A stretch of 64,000 bases of DNA from Ziziphus jujuba (lineage: Eukaryota; Streptophyta; Magnoliopsida; Rosales; Rhamnaceae), in assembly GCF_031755915.1 (NCBI RefSeq), contig NC_083383.1, forward strand, positions 4,950,001-5,014,000. Reading direction: 5' to 3'. The notes beneath the pieces were generated by a model that did no database searches, was not told the origin of the DNA, and saw only the letters and a list, made by a program, of their open reading frames with translations. How positions within the stretch are numbered: position 1 is the stretch's first letter; each line of letters starts with the position of its first letter. This document shows, in pieces, positions 43,831-55,502 of the stretch. The translations under genes and the position numbers were made by a program.

Positions 43831-44983
43831 AAAAATGAATCTTTTTATCTTAATTAATTCTATCTGATTCACCGGCTTTTATTTCTTTTGAAAATGGATA
43901 GTTAATAAAAAAAGTTAAGATATACAAAATGGTCAGAATTTTCTAGCTTTAATTATTCTGAATCTTTCTCAACTACCTCAAAAATTTCAAATCAAGAGGC
44001 TAGACTTGGTCAAATGGTATGAGCAAGTTACTATTATGTATTACAACAATTTATTTATATATATATGGAGCAAGGATAAAAAATTTCACCAAAATCAGTT
44101 TTTTGTTGTGATATGAAGCATAAATATATGAAGGATAAATAACCCTAATTTAACTCATAAAATAAAAGTTATTTATTTTAGTTTTAGTTGGATTATTCAG
44201 AATCAGTAACGAATTTGAACCGATTGATTGTCTTCTATTCTAATAAAAGACATTTGTCGGAAAGGTTATGGTAAAGAAACTATGACTCCAACACGTGACT
44301 TCATATAAAATTTAAAGAAGGAATTCCTAAAATAGCTTTTATAAAACTATCTATCCTGTATCTTTTCATAGATTAACAACTAGTCTCATTATAATTTTCA
44401 AAATTTAATTAGATTTACCCATTTATCGAGCTTCATCAATTAAATAAAATGAATAATTAATAGAAACAAATTACTAAAGTTTTTGTTTTTTAATAAAGAT
44501 AGGGGTTGGGTTATTAAACATTTTGATATATTTTATTCCATGTATAAAATTTTGGATGACGAAAAAAAACTAGACAGAGATAGAAAGGCACAGGTGTTTT
44601 CTTTGTATTTGTTTCTTTCTCATATCAACTCCAATCAATTATAGTTTTATTGCATAGTAAATTCTATAGATATAGAAGATATCGATTTGAAGGAAGATAT
44701 AAGAGTACCAATAAAATAAATACAAATATTTCTTTCGGATGTTGTATAAAATTGTATGGAATAGAAAAAAAAATTTTGTATTTAATTTTTAAAAACCACC
44801 ATATTATTTATGTTGCTAGTAATATTTTATGCGATTTTTCTAGATCCATATTTTATAAACGAAGTACAATCTAGAAAATAAATAGATCGATAATTATAAT
44901 TAATAGTAAAGAAGAAATGGTTTTGAACAATAGATGTCTTTGACATCCAACCCTAGTAATGAAAAACCTATTAGAATTTTTTA
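43831..44983. other. plastid ndhF-rpl32 spacer
   Basis: Strongly A/T-rich plastid SSC spacer. The small frame at 44650-44874 has no family support. Nothing else seen. Confidence 0.7.
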
Positions 44984-45142
44984 ATGGCAGTTCCAAGAAA
45001 GCGCACCTCTATATCAAAAAAACGCATTCGGACAAATATTTGGAAAATGAAGGGATATTCGGCAGCATTGAAAGCTTTTTCATTAGTGAAATCTCTTTCT
45101 ACGAGGAATTCAAAAAGTTTTTTTTGTGCAACAAATAAATAA
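44984..45142 (+). CDS. rpl32: rpl32, uninterrupted reading frame in the NUPT
   Basis: A 52-residue frame from ATG 44984 to [23 protein letters not shown] at the start and ATNK at the end, the usual length of plastid ribosomal protein L32. It has no stop or frameshift, unlike nearly all its neighbours, but carries changes such as KMKG for KKKG and FFCATNK for FFVRQTNK. There is no evidence of a nuclear promoter or transit peptide. It is most likely a short pseudogene that has escaped a stop by chance. Confidence 0.8.
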   Translation: MAVPRKRTSISKKRIRTNIWKMKGYSAALKAFSLVKSLSTRNSKSFFCATNK

Positions 45143-46261
45143 TCCAGATTGGGAAAACTTTAAATTGCTTTGACTTGAAAAGTAATCTAGTTTCAAATTT
45201 TTTTTTAAGTTGTTTAAATTTTTTTTTTGTTTGATTTTTATTTTATATTTTATAATTTATAAAAATAAAAAAAATTGATAATTTATCGAAGTTAAAATAA
45301 ATAAACTAATAAAAGGAATAATTTATATTCTTTAATGGTTTGACCTGATCAATAGTAATATTAAATAAATTGAAGTTGTTTTGCTATTATAGTTGAACAA
45401 GAATTTTGTGTTGACTGAATTTGAAAATCTAAAAACGGTATTTTTTTTGTTTGAAAAAAGAGGAAAAGCAACCACAAGATTTCACCTTTCTTTTTAGTAT
45501 GTTTTATAATTTTCAAGGTGGGGATTCTTATTTCCCCGATTGATTTGATAATTCAATAATAACAAAGGTTTGTCTTTTTTATTTATATTATTTTTATACT
45601 TTATATTTATATTCTAATATATTTAGAATACTATAGAATATAGAAGAGCAGGTATAAGATCTTCAGTCAAAATGAATAGATCATTTAATATAATAGATCA
45701 TTGAAACTAGTTGATTAAGTTTAAAATGTGTCTTATCACTTTCTAAATTCTTATTTCTCTAAGTTCATGTCACTATATATCCATAACTTTCACCCCAATT
45801 AATAAAAACCCCTTTTACCTTTTTTAGGTGATTATACAAAGACTCTGCCGATTTTTTCTTCGTGGATAATTTTCTTATAGATTCATAAAATCCCATAAAT
45901 GAGAAATGAATCATTAAAAAATGCACATTATAAAGATAAAGAACATTTTAAAGTTTTATCCATGGATTGAAGTCTGAAATATCTAGGTACAACAGTTTCC
46001 ATTTAATCGAGCATAAACTAATAAATTCTAAAAAAACCCAGTGTTAAGTTAAATAAAATTGACACCCTAATACTAAATATAATAATATATTGAGAAAAAT
46101 AAGGGTTCTTGTTGAAAACGATAGGTTCATATCCCTAATTTTGAGATTTTCAAAAAGTTTTTTTAATCATCAATTTTAATGTTTCCTGGAATATATTGCA
46201 TTAAATTGTTTCCTTTGATCTCGACGATTGAATAAAAATAGATTATTATGATTTCGAGCAA
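45143..46261. other. plastid rpl32-trnL-UAG spacer
   Basis: A/T-rich plastid SSC spacer with poly-T runs; no gene seen. Confidence 0.7.
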
Positions 46262-46341
46262 GCCGCTATCGTGAAATCGGTAGACACCCTGCTCTTAGGA
46301 AACAGTGCTAGAGCATCTCGGTATGAGTCTGAGTGGCGGCA
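46262..46341 (+). pseudogene. trnL-UAG: plastid trnL-UAG copy
   Basis: An 80-nt class II tRNA with the UAG anticodon region (CTCTTAGGAAAC) and acceptor GCCGCTA...GGCGGCA. It lies between rpl32 and ccsA as in plastomes. Only a few substitutions are visible (for example TATGAGTCTG for TTCGAGTCCG in the T-loop). Confidence 0.9.
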
Positions 46342-46434
46342 TGGCATCTTCTAAAAGAGTAAGTCCTATAATTAAATCAATTCCCCATTTCCATTCCTAT
46401 AATTGAGGTACCTCATTTTTAATTTCAAAAATTT

Positions 46435-47394
46435 ATTATATTTTCAAATTTAGAGAATGTATTAACTCATACATCCGTTTCGATCGTTTCAATTGTAATT
46501 ACAATTCATTTAATAACCCTATCAGTCGATGAAATCAATATGATTCGTCAGAAAAGGGCATGATAGCTGCTTTTTCTGTATAATAGGACTATTAGTTACT
46601 CGGTGGATTTATTTGGGACATTTACCATTAAATAGTTTATGTGAATCATTAATCTTTTTTTCATGGAGTTTTTTCATTATTCATCTAGTTCCTTATTTTA
46701 AAAAACAAAAAAACCGGTTTAATTTAAACGCAATAAGTGCCCCAAGTGCTATTTTTACCCAAGGTTTTGCTACTTCGGGTTTTTTAACTGAAATGCATCA
46801 ATCCATAATATTAGTCCTGGCTCTTCAATCCCATTGGTTAATGATGCACGTCAGTATGACGGTATTAGGCTATGCAGCTCTTTTATGCGGATCATTATTA
46901 TCAGTAGCTCTTTTAGTCATTACATTTAAAAAATTAATAAGGATTTTTAGTAAAAGCAACAATTTCATAAATGATCCACTTTCTTTTGGTGAGATTCAAT
47001 ATGTTAATAAAAGAAACAATGTTTTAAAAACCATTTTGTTTCTTTCTTCTAGAAATTATTACAGATCTAAATTGATTCAACAATTGGATCTTTAGAGTTA
47101 TCGTATTATTGGCCTCGGGTTTATCTTTTTAACCATTGGTATCCTTTCAGGAGTGGTGTGGGCTAATGAAGCATGTGGATCATATTGGAATTAGGATCCT
47201 AAAGAGACTTGGGCATTTATTACTTGGACCATATTTGCGATTTATTTACATACTTGAACAAATTTTCTAAAAGTGTAAATTTCGCAATCGTGGCATCGAT
47301 GGGATTTCTTATAATTTGGATATGCTATTTTGGAGTTAATTTATTAAGAATAGGGTTACATAGTTATGTTTCATTTACATCAATATCGAATTGA
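46435..47394 (+). pseudogene. ccsA: plastid ccsA pseudogene
   Basis: This gene encodes a membrane protein for haem attachment to c-type cytochromes. The expected ATG is ATT (46435). Conserved parts are readable: [23 protein letters not shown]-like [17 protein letters not shown], and EACGSYWN with the haem-handling WGxYWxWDPKE motif altered. A TAG follows LIQQLDL near 47093, another TAG lies near 47195, and frameshifts occur, so it is dead. Confidence 0.9.
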
Positions 47395-47458
47395 ATTGAA
47401 GAAAGGGCTTAAGGAATACAAACGTAGGACAATGTAAACATATATATAAGAAAACTTC

Positions 47459-47527
47459 ATGTAAGCCATTGAGAAACCTTTGAATCAAGTAATGTAAATG
47501 ATTCAAAGGTTTCTCAATGGCTTACAT
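47459..47527. terminator. perfect 29-bp inverted repeat between ccsA and ndhD
   Basis: Arms at 47459-47487 and 47499-47527 pair without a mismatch around an 11-nt loop (AGTAATGTAAA). In plastids such 3' hairpins stabilise and delimit convergent transcripts, here ccsA and ndhD. In the nuclear copy it is only a relic, but both arms are identical. Confidence 0.88.
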
Positions 47528-47664
47528 ATCTGGTTAAAATAGAATTCCAATTCATTTTATTATTTTAGTTAGTTAAACTTACTAGAAGAAAAAATAATTT
47601 TTTTATTTTACAACAAACGGTTTCCACATTCATAGGATTTCTGTTTGATGTTTTGGTTTGTTTA

Positions 47665-49144
47665 CTAAGGAAAACTATCAACAAAAAAATTAGATGGAAT
47701 AGCTACGATTTTATCAACTGATAGTGAGAAAATGAAATCCAGATAAATCCTAATAGCTATTATAGGTAGCAGTATAGAGAGCAAAACAAATAGCTCTCGT
47801 GGCCCAGAAAAAAAAAAAAAAAGAGTTTGGAGCATTTAAAAGCTTGTATCTATAGAACATCTGATGTAACATAGATAATGAGTAAATAAGAGTTAATATC
47901 ATTCCAATTGCCATTACAAAAGTAATTACTATTTTTGTAGTTAAAAGATATTTTTGACTAGTAAGTATTCCAAAAAATACTATCAATTCTAAAACAAAAC
48001 CGCTCATGCCTGGTAATGCAAGAGAAGCCATCGATGAAAGTCGTGAATAATTTTTAAATTGCAATAGCCATTCTGCCATTTCCTCGAGATAAACAAGACG
48101 TATTCTATCATAACTCGTTCCTACCAAGAAAAAAAAGTATAGCACCAATAAATCCATGAAAGATTATTTATAAAATGGCTCCATTGAGTCCTGTATCATT
48201 TATAGAACCAATTCCTATAATTATGAAACCCATATGAGATACGAAGGAATAAGCTATTCTTTTTTTTAAATTACATTGACCCGGAGATGTTGAAGTTGCG
48301 TAGATTATTTGAATTGTGCCTACTATGATCAACCAAGGAGAAAAGTATTGAATATTTATCCGAACCACTCCATACACTCCCATTTTTAATAATATTCCAG
48401 CCAGAAGCATACAAGTACTGTAATGTGCCTCTCCATGGGTGTCTGTTAACCATGTATGTAAGGGTATAATAGGCGTTTTGACAGTAAAAGCAATAAAAAA
48501 ATCCAATATAAAAAATGATTTCCAGTGCTACAGGACACAATTGATTAGTTGATGTTTCAAAATTTAATGTTGGTTCATTAGAACCATATAAACCAGTATC
48601 CAGAACTCCTATTAATAAAAAAACAGAAGCTCCTGCAGTGTACAGAATAAATTTTGTAGCTGAATACAAAAGTTTCTTTCTGCCCCATATGGATAGAAGT
48701 AGATAAATTGGAATTAATTCTAACTGCCAAATGATGAAAAAAAAGGTCTTGAGAAGAAAATGGTCCTACTTGACCGCTATACATTGCTCACATCAGGAAA
48801 TAGAATAATCGGGAATCTCGAGGAATCGGCCGGGCCGCTAACGTAGCTAAAGTAGTGATAAATCCTATCAGTAAAATAGGTCCTATAGAAATTCCATCTA
48901 TTCCCAATCTCCAGTAAAAATCAAAAAAATGGATCCATTTATAATTCTCTGTAAGTTGGATTAATGGATCATCCAATTGGAAATGATACCCAAATGTATA
49001 GGTTATTAGAAGGAGTTCTATTATGCATATACAAATAGTATACCACCTAATTATCTTATTCCCTCTATAAAGGAGAAAGAAAATTAAAGAACCTGCAAAT
49101 ATTGGTAAAACTACAACTATTGTTAACCAAGGAAAATCATTCAT
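47665..49144 (-). pseudogene. ndhD: plastid ndhD pseudogene
   Basis: NDH subunit 4. The start is ATG 49144 ([20 protein letters not shown]), where many plastomes have an edited ACG. Frames at 48788-49162, 48578-48784, 48271-48669, 48168-48506 and 47750-48157 cover the gene with repeated frameshifts. Conserved parts include [31 protein letters not shown] and the 3' end NFF...P before TAG 47665. The proton-pumping core is broken in several places. Confidence 0.92.
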
Positions 49145-49177
49145 GGTAAAAATAAGATACACTTGGACCAGAAAAAC

Positions 49178-50324
49178 TGATACGAACCTAGGACGACCTG
49201 CTCCTAAACCCGTATTATATTAGCCCGGATCTTTAATTAAGTTCAAGTTCTAATGGATTGGACCTCAACCCCTAACCAACCTGTGGTTAGAAACCTTGGT
49301 ATAATGTAGACGCCACAATAGGGGATGGAAAACCTATTGATAAGTCAAGCTAAAACAACCAATTCTCTAATGGTGTTTTAGGTGTTCTCAAAGAACAAAG
49401 AGATAATTAATCTCACAAGTATTTTCTTAATCAAATCAAAGTTATATTCTTATTGAAAAATAAGCCTTTAAATAGGCTAAGTTTACAAAGAAAAAAACCC
49501 TAAAAAATTAATTCAAAACCGGACTCCTATAGGAATTAGGAAACTTGACCGAATTCTAATATGTCCTAAACTAAGTTTCCTAAACTAAATTTGATTAATT
49601 AATTCCTTTATTTTGAATTAGGAATTAATTAATTTACAAAGGAAATAATAAATAAAAACCTTCCTAAAGTTATTTATCCAGAAAATAAATAAATAAAAAC
49701 CTAAAAGTAATGGTAGTTTCCTAAAACAAAAAGTAAAAACAAATTAGGAAACTAAAAATGCTAGCTTTTTTATCAAGTTGATTTTGATCAATCTTTGACC
49801 TCTTTGAGCTTCAAATCAGCTTCTAGATGCTTTTTAGGATGCCAAATAAGCTGAATATGAAGTCCCACACGTTGCCCATGCTTGGAAAAATAAGAAAAGG
49901 CTAATACAGTAAAATACAGTAAAGCCAGCAAGCAATACAGCAAATTCGGCCAAATTGTTGATGCTGTCCGTACAAGCCCTTTTTGATTGCATTTGAGGCT
50001 GCTTTAACTTGATTCCATGACCTCTTAGGCATATGTATTGAACCCATAAATCATTGGAACCATTTCATGCTTCCCGGACTCCAAAAATGTACCAAAACTG
50101 TCACCCGGGTTCGTATCGGCTTCCACCACTTGGATGCTTAGAATAGGCTTTGTATCTTCAAGTATGGACAAGCTCTGTTGAGATTGATTACCCCCTGTAT
50201 AAATACTCCCAGGTTGTCCTTAAATCTCTTAATTTGAGCTCTTGTGATTGGCCTAGTCTTCATCTGTGTCGACTCAGCACCCCAGCGGGTTATCGGTTGA
50301 GCGGCCTCAGGCGGAATCACATCA
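49178..50324 (-). repeat. 3' LTR of element D
   Basis: TGATACGAACC to AATCACATCA, 1,147 bp, first lineage. It encodes the C-terminal tail of the 50138-50740 frame and adjoins the purine tract at 50325-50337 (complement of TTCCCCTCCTCTT). Confidence 0.93.
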
Positions 50325-51563
50325 TTCCCCTCCTCTTGAAAAGGATTTGTCCTCAAATCAAGATCATCACCTGCAGCAAAAGGAGTTGAATCAGCAACAT
50401 TAAATGCAGCACTCATGTTATACTCACCCGGTAAATCAAGCTTGTAGGCATTCTTGTTATTCGGCTCCAAAACTTGAAAAGGTCCATCCATTGGCGGCAT
50501 GAGCTTTGACTTTCTTTGATTAGGAAACCTTTCCTTTCGTAAGTGCAACCAAACCAATTCTCCTGGGTCAAACACTATTACAAAAAAATCTAGAAATACA
50601 TGCTCATTATGGTAAAAATTACACTTTTTAAAGTTAGCAAACAATATTTTCCAAATTTTCAAATTGCCACTAAGTAAAGCTCTCAACAATGCAGATAAAG
50701 TTCTATGCAATAAAGACATCTTTAAATAAGTATCTTTCAAAATTCATGGTCAGCAATGATTTCTTATTCATAATTACCTTATTAACATCACCAAAGCTAA
50801 GATAAAAATTTATATTTTTCCTTTCTTGTCTTCCTTTTCCTTTCTCACTCACGGCCATCTCACCTTCCTCACTCTCGGCTTTTGCACCAAATTTCTCACG
50901 CGTGGTTTTATTAAAAATTTTCCACACAACCTGAGTATTAGAAGACTTACCTTGGACAGCAAGCTCACATTTTCCCTCTTGATTGGATGGTAGTCCACTT
51001 GGAATTTCATTTGGGAAGACATCTCCAAATTCCTTCAAAAGAGAAATCATTGAACTTGGCAATTCAAGTTCTTCAATGTTAGTTTGATCATTAAAATAAT
51101 TTTCTTTATATATCATGAACAGAAAAGGTTTCTTACACTCAATGACCTTATTAATATCCCCTAAACTCAAATAAAAGTTGCTACTTGACCTTTCTTTTCT
51201 TTCTTTTTCTTTTACTCTCTCGGATTGACGCAAACCTTCGGATTTCCCTTCCTTCTCCAAGCTCTCGAGTTTGCCACTTTCTTTCCCCTTTCTTTCAGTT
51301 TTTCTTTGATCTTTCCACTCAATATGAGTCTTAGAAACCTTACCTTGATCAGAAACCTCATTCTTACCTTCTTGAAAAGATGGTGAAGCCGTTGGTGCCA
51401 TACTTGCTTTTTCCTTGAGCTTTTCGGCTTCTCTCCTTTGTTGCATTTGTAGTTGGTCATTGTAAACCTCTTTAGGAGATAATGGTTCCAGCTTGACCTT
51501 CTTCCCTTTAAACCTGAAAACAATACTATTTTTTCGATAAAAAATGAGTAGCATCTTTATCAA
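50138..51563 (-). pseudogene. element D linker modules, RT remnant and integrase end
   Basis: Frame 50703-51563 (about 286 codons) carries the Lys/Glu linker, [12 protein letters not shown], and the second module ending SLLTMNF. A one-base shift leads into frame 50138-50740: KDTYLKMSLLHRTLSALL, the RT remnant LFANFKKCNFYHNEHVFLDF, integrase C-terminus ([31 protein letters not shown]), then 61 residues inside the LTR (PITRAQIKRFKDNLGVFIQ). No catalytic RT, RNase H or integrase residues remain. Confidence 0.88.
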
Positions 51564-53178
51564 ATTGCCATGGCCTACCTAATAGTATATGTCCAGCAAT
51601 CATGGGTACAATATCACATAAAACTACATCCTCATATCTACCTATATTAAATTTTACTTTGGCTTGTTTGTTTACTTTCATCTCACCACTATCATTAAGC
51701 CATTGTAATCTATAAGGTTCTGGATGTTTAATTGTTTTCAAGCCTAATTTATCAACTACAAGATTACTTATCACATTAGTACAACTCCCACTATCTATAA
51801 TCATGCTACAAATTTTACCTTGTATTTCGCAGCGAGTGTGGAAGATGTTTTCCCTTTGTATCTGCTCTTCACCTTTGTAGACAACAAGTACTCTCCTTGA
51901 AACCAAGCTCAACTCGGCATTAGATGTATCTACAGGCTCGACTTCATCTTCATTGCAATACTCCTCTTGCTCGGTTTCAGCCCCACTTTCTTCACTTGCG
52001 GATTCCAGCTCACCATCACCCTTTAATACCATGATTCTTCTATTTGGGCATTGGCTGGCTATGTGTCCTCTTCCTTGGCACTTAAAACAAATTATTTCTC
52101 TGGATTTTTGAGGTTTAGGATCAGATTTTATCTCACCTCTAAGTGCTTGGACAGATTCGGTCTTGACCTCCCTTCTTGGCCGGTTGGTAGATTCTTCTCC
52201 TAATTTCGGCTTCAACTTGTTTTCATAAGTGGAATTGTTTTTCCAGCCACTTGAACTTGTCCTTCCACTGCTAGAAACTCCTCCAAACTGTGTACTAACA
52301 CCCCACCTCTTGAATTCGTTCTCAAGCTTAATGGCTACATGCAACATCTCCTCCAATTCCAAGTATTGTTGTAATTCAAGTTGGTTGGCAATGTCACGGT
52401 TCAAACCACCAAGAAATCTCGCCATTGTTGCTTCTCTATCCTCATTCATATTCAGCCTCATCATTAACATCTCCATCTCTTTGTAATAATCCTCCACGGA
52501 CCTACTTCCTTGAGACGAAGATTGAAGCCTTTGATGCAGCAACCTTTGGTAATGAGATGGCACAAACCGCTTTCTCATGGCTCCTTTCATTTGACGACAT
52601 GTTGTAATCAAGTCATCACCAACCCTCCTTCGGGTGCTTTTCTCATTTGTCCACCATTGGAGTGCATAATGGCCAAACTCCATTGCTGCCAACTTCACCT
52701 TCTTACCTTCCGAATAGTTGTGGCAGTAAAAAATCATCTCCATCTTTTCTTCCCAGTCCAAATAAGCTTTGGGATCACTTTTACCCATAAAAGGTGGGAT
52801 GTTAACCTTGATATTTCCCAAATCATCATCTGTATCTTCCCTCCTATATCTCCCATGGCCAGCTCTATCTTGGACAGCAAAGGTTTCGTCCATACCTTCC
52901 TCAAAGTCGCCGTCGAATGTGTCCTCATCAAATTCCTCTCCTCCATGGAATTCTTGCCTATTTCTTGTGTTCGAAATTCCTTGTGAGGCTTCTAGTCTTC
53001 CCACTCTTTGATTCACATGCTCAACTTGAGCACTAACCCGCTGTATTGATTCCAAGATAGCTCTCATATCCACTTGGTCTCCACTCCCGGTAGCTCGGTC
53101 ATCGCCATGGAATGCTACGGACTCTTCCTCATTGATCCTCAAGGGTGGATCCCCTCTTCTTATTCTAGAATCTGCCAT
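51526..53178 (-). CDS. element D gag-protease fusion, open frame
   Basis: The longest intact frame of the family: 550 residues from ATG 53178 (MADSRIRRGDPPLRINEEES); a TTG six codons upstream is also in frame. The capsid-like region has MEMIFYCHNYSEGKKVKLAA and LQWWTNEKSTRR. The zinc knuckle CFKCQGRGHIASQC lies near residue 370, then an acidic stretch, then the aspartic protease with MIIDSGSCTNVISN and GHILLGRPWQFDKDATHF. The Arg/Gly-rich box found in G1, B and C is missing between EFHGG and EEFDED. A shift near 51535 ends the frame after the protease. It could still supply particle proteins. Confidence 0.9.
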   Translation of the reverse strand: MADSRIRRGDPPLRINEEESVAFHGDDRATGSGDQVDMRAILESIQRVSAQVEHVNQRVGRLEASQGISNTRNRQEFHGGEEFDEDTFDGDFEEGMDETFAVQDRAGHGRYRREDTDDDLGNIKVNIPPFMGKSDPKAYLDWEEKMEMIFYCHNYSEGKKVKLAAMEFGHYALQWWTNEKSTRRRVGDDLITTCRQMKGAMRKRFVPSHYQRLLHQRLQSSSQGSRSVEDYYKEMEMLMMRLNMNEDREATMARFLGGLNRDIANQLELQQYLELEEMLHVAIKLENEFKRWGVSTQFGGVSSSGRTSSSGWKNNSTYENKLKPKLGEESTNRPRREVKTESVQALRGEIKSDPKPQKSREIICFKCQGRGHIASQCPNRRIMVLKGDGELESASEESGAETEQEEYCNEDEVEPVDTSNAELSLVSRRVLVVYKGEEQIQRENIFHTRCEIQGKICSMIIDSGSCTNVISNLVVDKLGLKTIKHPEPYRLQWLNDSGEMKVNKQAKVKFNIGRYEDVVLCDIVPMIAGHILLGRPWQFDKDATHFLSKK

Positions 53179-54341
53179 GTTAGTAAAATACTGCAAAAAT
53201 AAAATAAATCCTCACAATATTCACTCCCTCACGTGTTTCACTAAAACAAGGTCTCGACACTCGTGTTTGCTCACTACTTTCGGCTTTTACCCTCTTTTAA
53301 GCTCACACACTCTTGCCTTTTTCCACTCAATGAATTATCTCAAAGTTCTAAGTAAAACACCCAAAAAACAGCAATTAGATCACTAGTATGTTTTAATTAA
53401 ACTTATCAACAAAACAGTAGCAAAAAGTAGGCAATACCGAAAGAATCCAACAAATCCTAATTTTTCGGCTTTCTAGACAAGAAAACACAAAATAATGGGA
53501 AAATGTTGGAATTTTTGAAAACTGCACCAGATGGTAGTAGATTATGAGTTCAAGAATAAAATTCCAGAAAAAGAAATTCAAATACGAACAAGAATCAAAG
53601 AAAACAAAATATAGAAAAGTTGTTGGTTGTTGTTCTTTGTAATTCGAGTTTTGTATCAATTCCTTTAACTAATTTTAATCCAAGTAATTTAAGCACCCAA
53701 AATCCAAATATCCAGCAGCAAAAATAATTCCCTAGCAACTCAAATAAATAATCAAAAAAAAAACCCAGCAGCTCCAACAAATTTCCAGCAACCAAATCAA
53801 ACTCCAACAAACCGAAATATTTTTATTTATTTATTTATTTTTTATTCGGCTTTACCTCTTCTTTTTTTTTTTTTCTCTCTTTTTTCACTCACAGAACATA
53901 AACAACTGCATTATCATGAATAATTACCAAAATTGCAATTCCAACTCCAAAACAAACACCAAACCCGTGACCTCCAAATAAACACAAATGTGCAGTTTTT
54001 TTTTTTTTTTTTTTTTAATGTTGCCGCAAACTCTTTGTTTTTGTTTTTTTTATTTTTTTGAATATATGAATGCAAATTTCTAAGACTAAAACAGCAAAGG
54101 CAAATCAACAAAAACCAAAATTATCAAGAACAATGATAAAAGACAACCAACAAATTAGGAAAAAAAAATACGATAAAACTAGGAAACCTAATTCAACTAG
54201 GAATGAATTTTTTTTTTTTTTTTTTTTAAAGATGCAGAACGTGTATGGGATGGATGCAACCTTAACCTAATGCTAAAATTGCAGAATAAAACAAAAAACA
54301 AATAAAGCAAATAAAGATAGATCAAACCTGAACAAAATTTA
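53179..54341 (-). other. element D leader with homopolymer tracts
   Basis: A non-coding 1.16-kb leader. T tracts on the + strand lie at about 53996-54016 and 54209-54227; other T-rich stretches occur near 53819-53842 and 53861-53884. No gene seen. Confidence 0.75.
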
Positions 54342-54353
54342 GCTCTGATACCA
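54342..54353 (-). other. primer-binding site of element D
   Basis: The minus strand reads TGGTATCAGAGC two bases from the 5' LTR, an exact initiator tRNA-Met site. Confidence 0.93.
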
Positions 54354-54355
54354 AA

Positions 54356-55502
54356 TGATACGAACCTAGGACGACCTGCTCCTAAACCCGTATTATATTA
54401 GCCCGGATCTTTAATCAAGTTCAAGTTCTAATGGATTGGACCTCAACCCCTAACCAACCTGTGGTTAGAAACCTTGGTATAATGTAGACGCCACAATAGG
54501 GGATGGAAAACCTATTGATAAGTCAAGCTAAAACAACCAATTCTCTAATGGTGTTTTAGGTGTTCTCAAAGAACAAAGAGATAATTAATCTCACAAGTAT
54601 TTTCTTAATCAAATCAAAGTTATATTCTTATTGAAAAATAAGCCTTTAAATAGGCTAAGTTTACAAAGAAAAAAACCCTAAAAAATTAATTCAAAACCGG
54701 ACTCCTATAGGAATTAGGAAACTTGACCGAATTCTAATATGTCCTAAACTAAGTTTCCTAAACTAAATTTGATTAATTAATTCCTTTATTTTGAATTAGG
54801 AATTAATTAATTTACAAAGGAAATAATAAATAAAAACCTTCCTAAAGTTATTTATCCAGAAAATAAATAAATAAAAACCTAAAAGTAATGGTAGTTTCCT
54901 AAAACAAAAAGTAAAAACAAATTAGGAAACTAAAAATGCTAGCTTTTTTATCAAGTTGAATTTGATCAATCTTTGACCTCTTTGAGCTTCAAATCAGCTT
55001 CTAGATGCTTTTTAGGATGCCAAATAAGCTGAATATGAAGTCCCACACGTTGCCCATGCTTGGAAAAATAAGAAAAGGCTAATACAGTAAAATACAGTAA
55101 AGCCAGCAAGCAATACAGCAAATTCGGCCAAATTGTTGATGCTGTCCGTACAAGCCCTTTTTGATTGCATCTGAGGCTGCTTTAACTTGATTCCATGACC
55201 TCTTAGGCATATGTATTGAACCCATAAATCATTGGAACCATTTCATGCTTCCCGGACTCCAAAAATGTACCAAAACTGTCACCCGGGTCCGTATCGGCTT
55301 CCACCACTTGGATGCTTAGAATAGGCTTTGTATCTTCAAGTATGGACAAGCTCTGTTGAGATTGATTACCCCCTGTATAAATACTCCCAGGTTGTCCTTA
55401 AATCTCTTAATTTGAGCTCTTGTGATTGGCCTAGTCTTCATCTGTGTCGAGTCAGCACCCCAGCGAGTTATCAGTTGAGCGGCCTCAGGCGGAATCACAT
55501 CA
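54356..55502 (-). repeat. 5' LTR of element D
   Basis: 1,147 bp, nearly identical to the LTR at 49178-50324. Differences noted include CAAGTTC for TAAGTTC near the left end and GAGTCAGC for GACTCAGC near the right end. Confidence 0.93.

Larger units (their letters stand above)
49178..55502 (-). mobile_element. gypsy non-autonomous element D, complete and recent, TSD AAAAC
   Basis: The element is bounded by AAAAC at 49173-49177 and 55503-55507. Both LTRs are 1,147 bp and I find about seven differences between them by eye, so it is the youngest gypsy insertion here. Internal region (50325-54355): primer site, leader, gag fused to protease, linker, second linker module, RT remnant and integrase end. 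RT, RNase H and integrase cores are missing, as in A and C. It lies between ndhD and psaC. Confidence 0.95.

Noticed and set aside
48271..48784. Separate short membrane proteins in the ndhD region
   Set aside because: Together they cover consecutive parts of ndhD in different frames, so they are fragments made by frameshifts.
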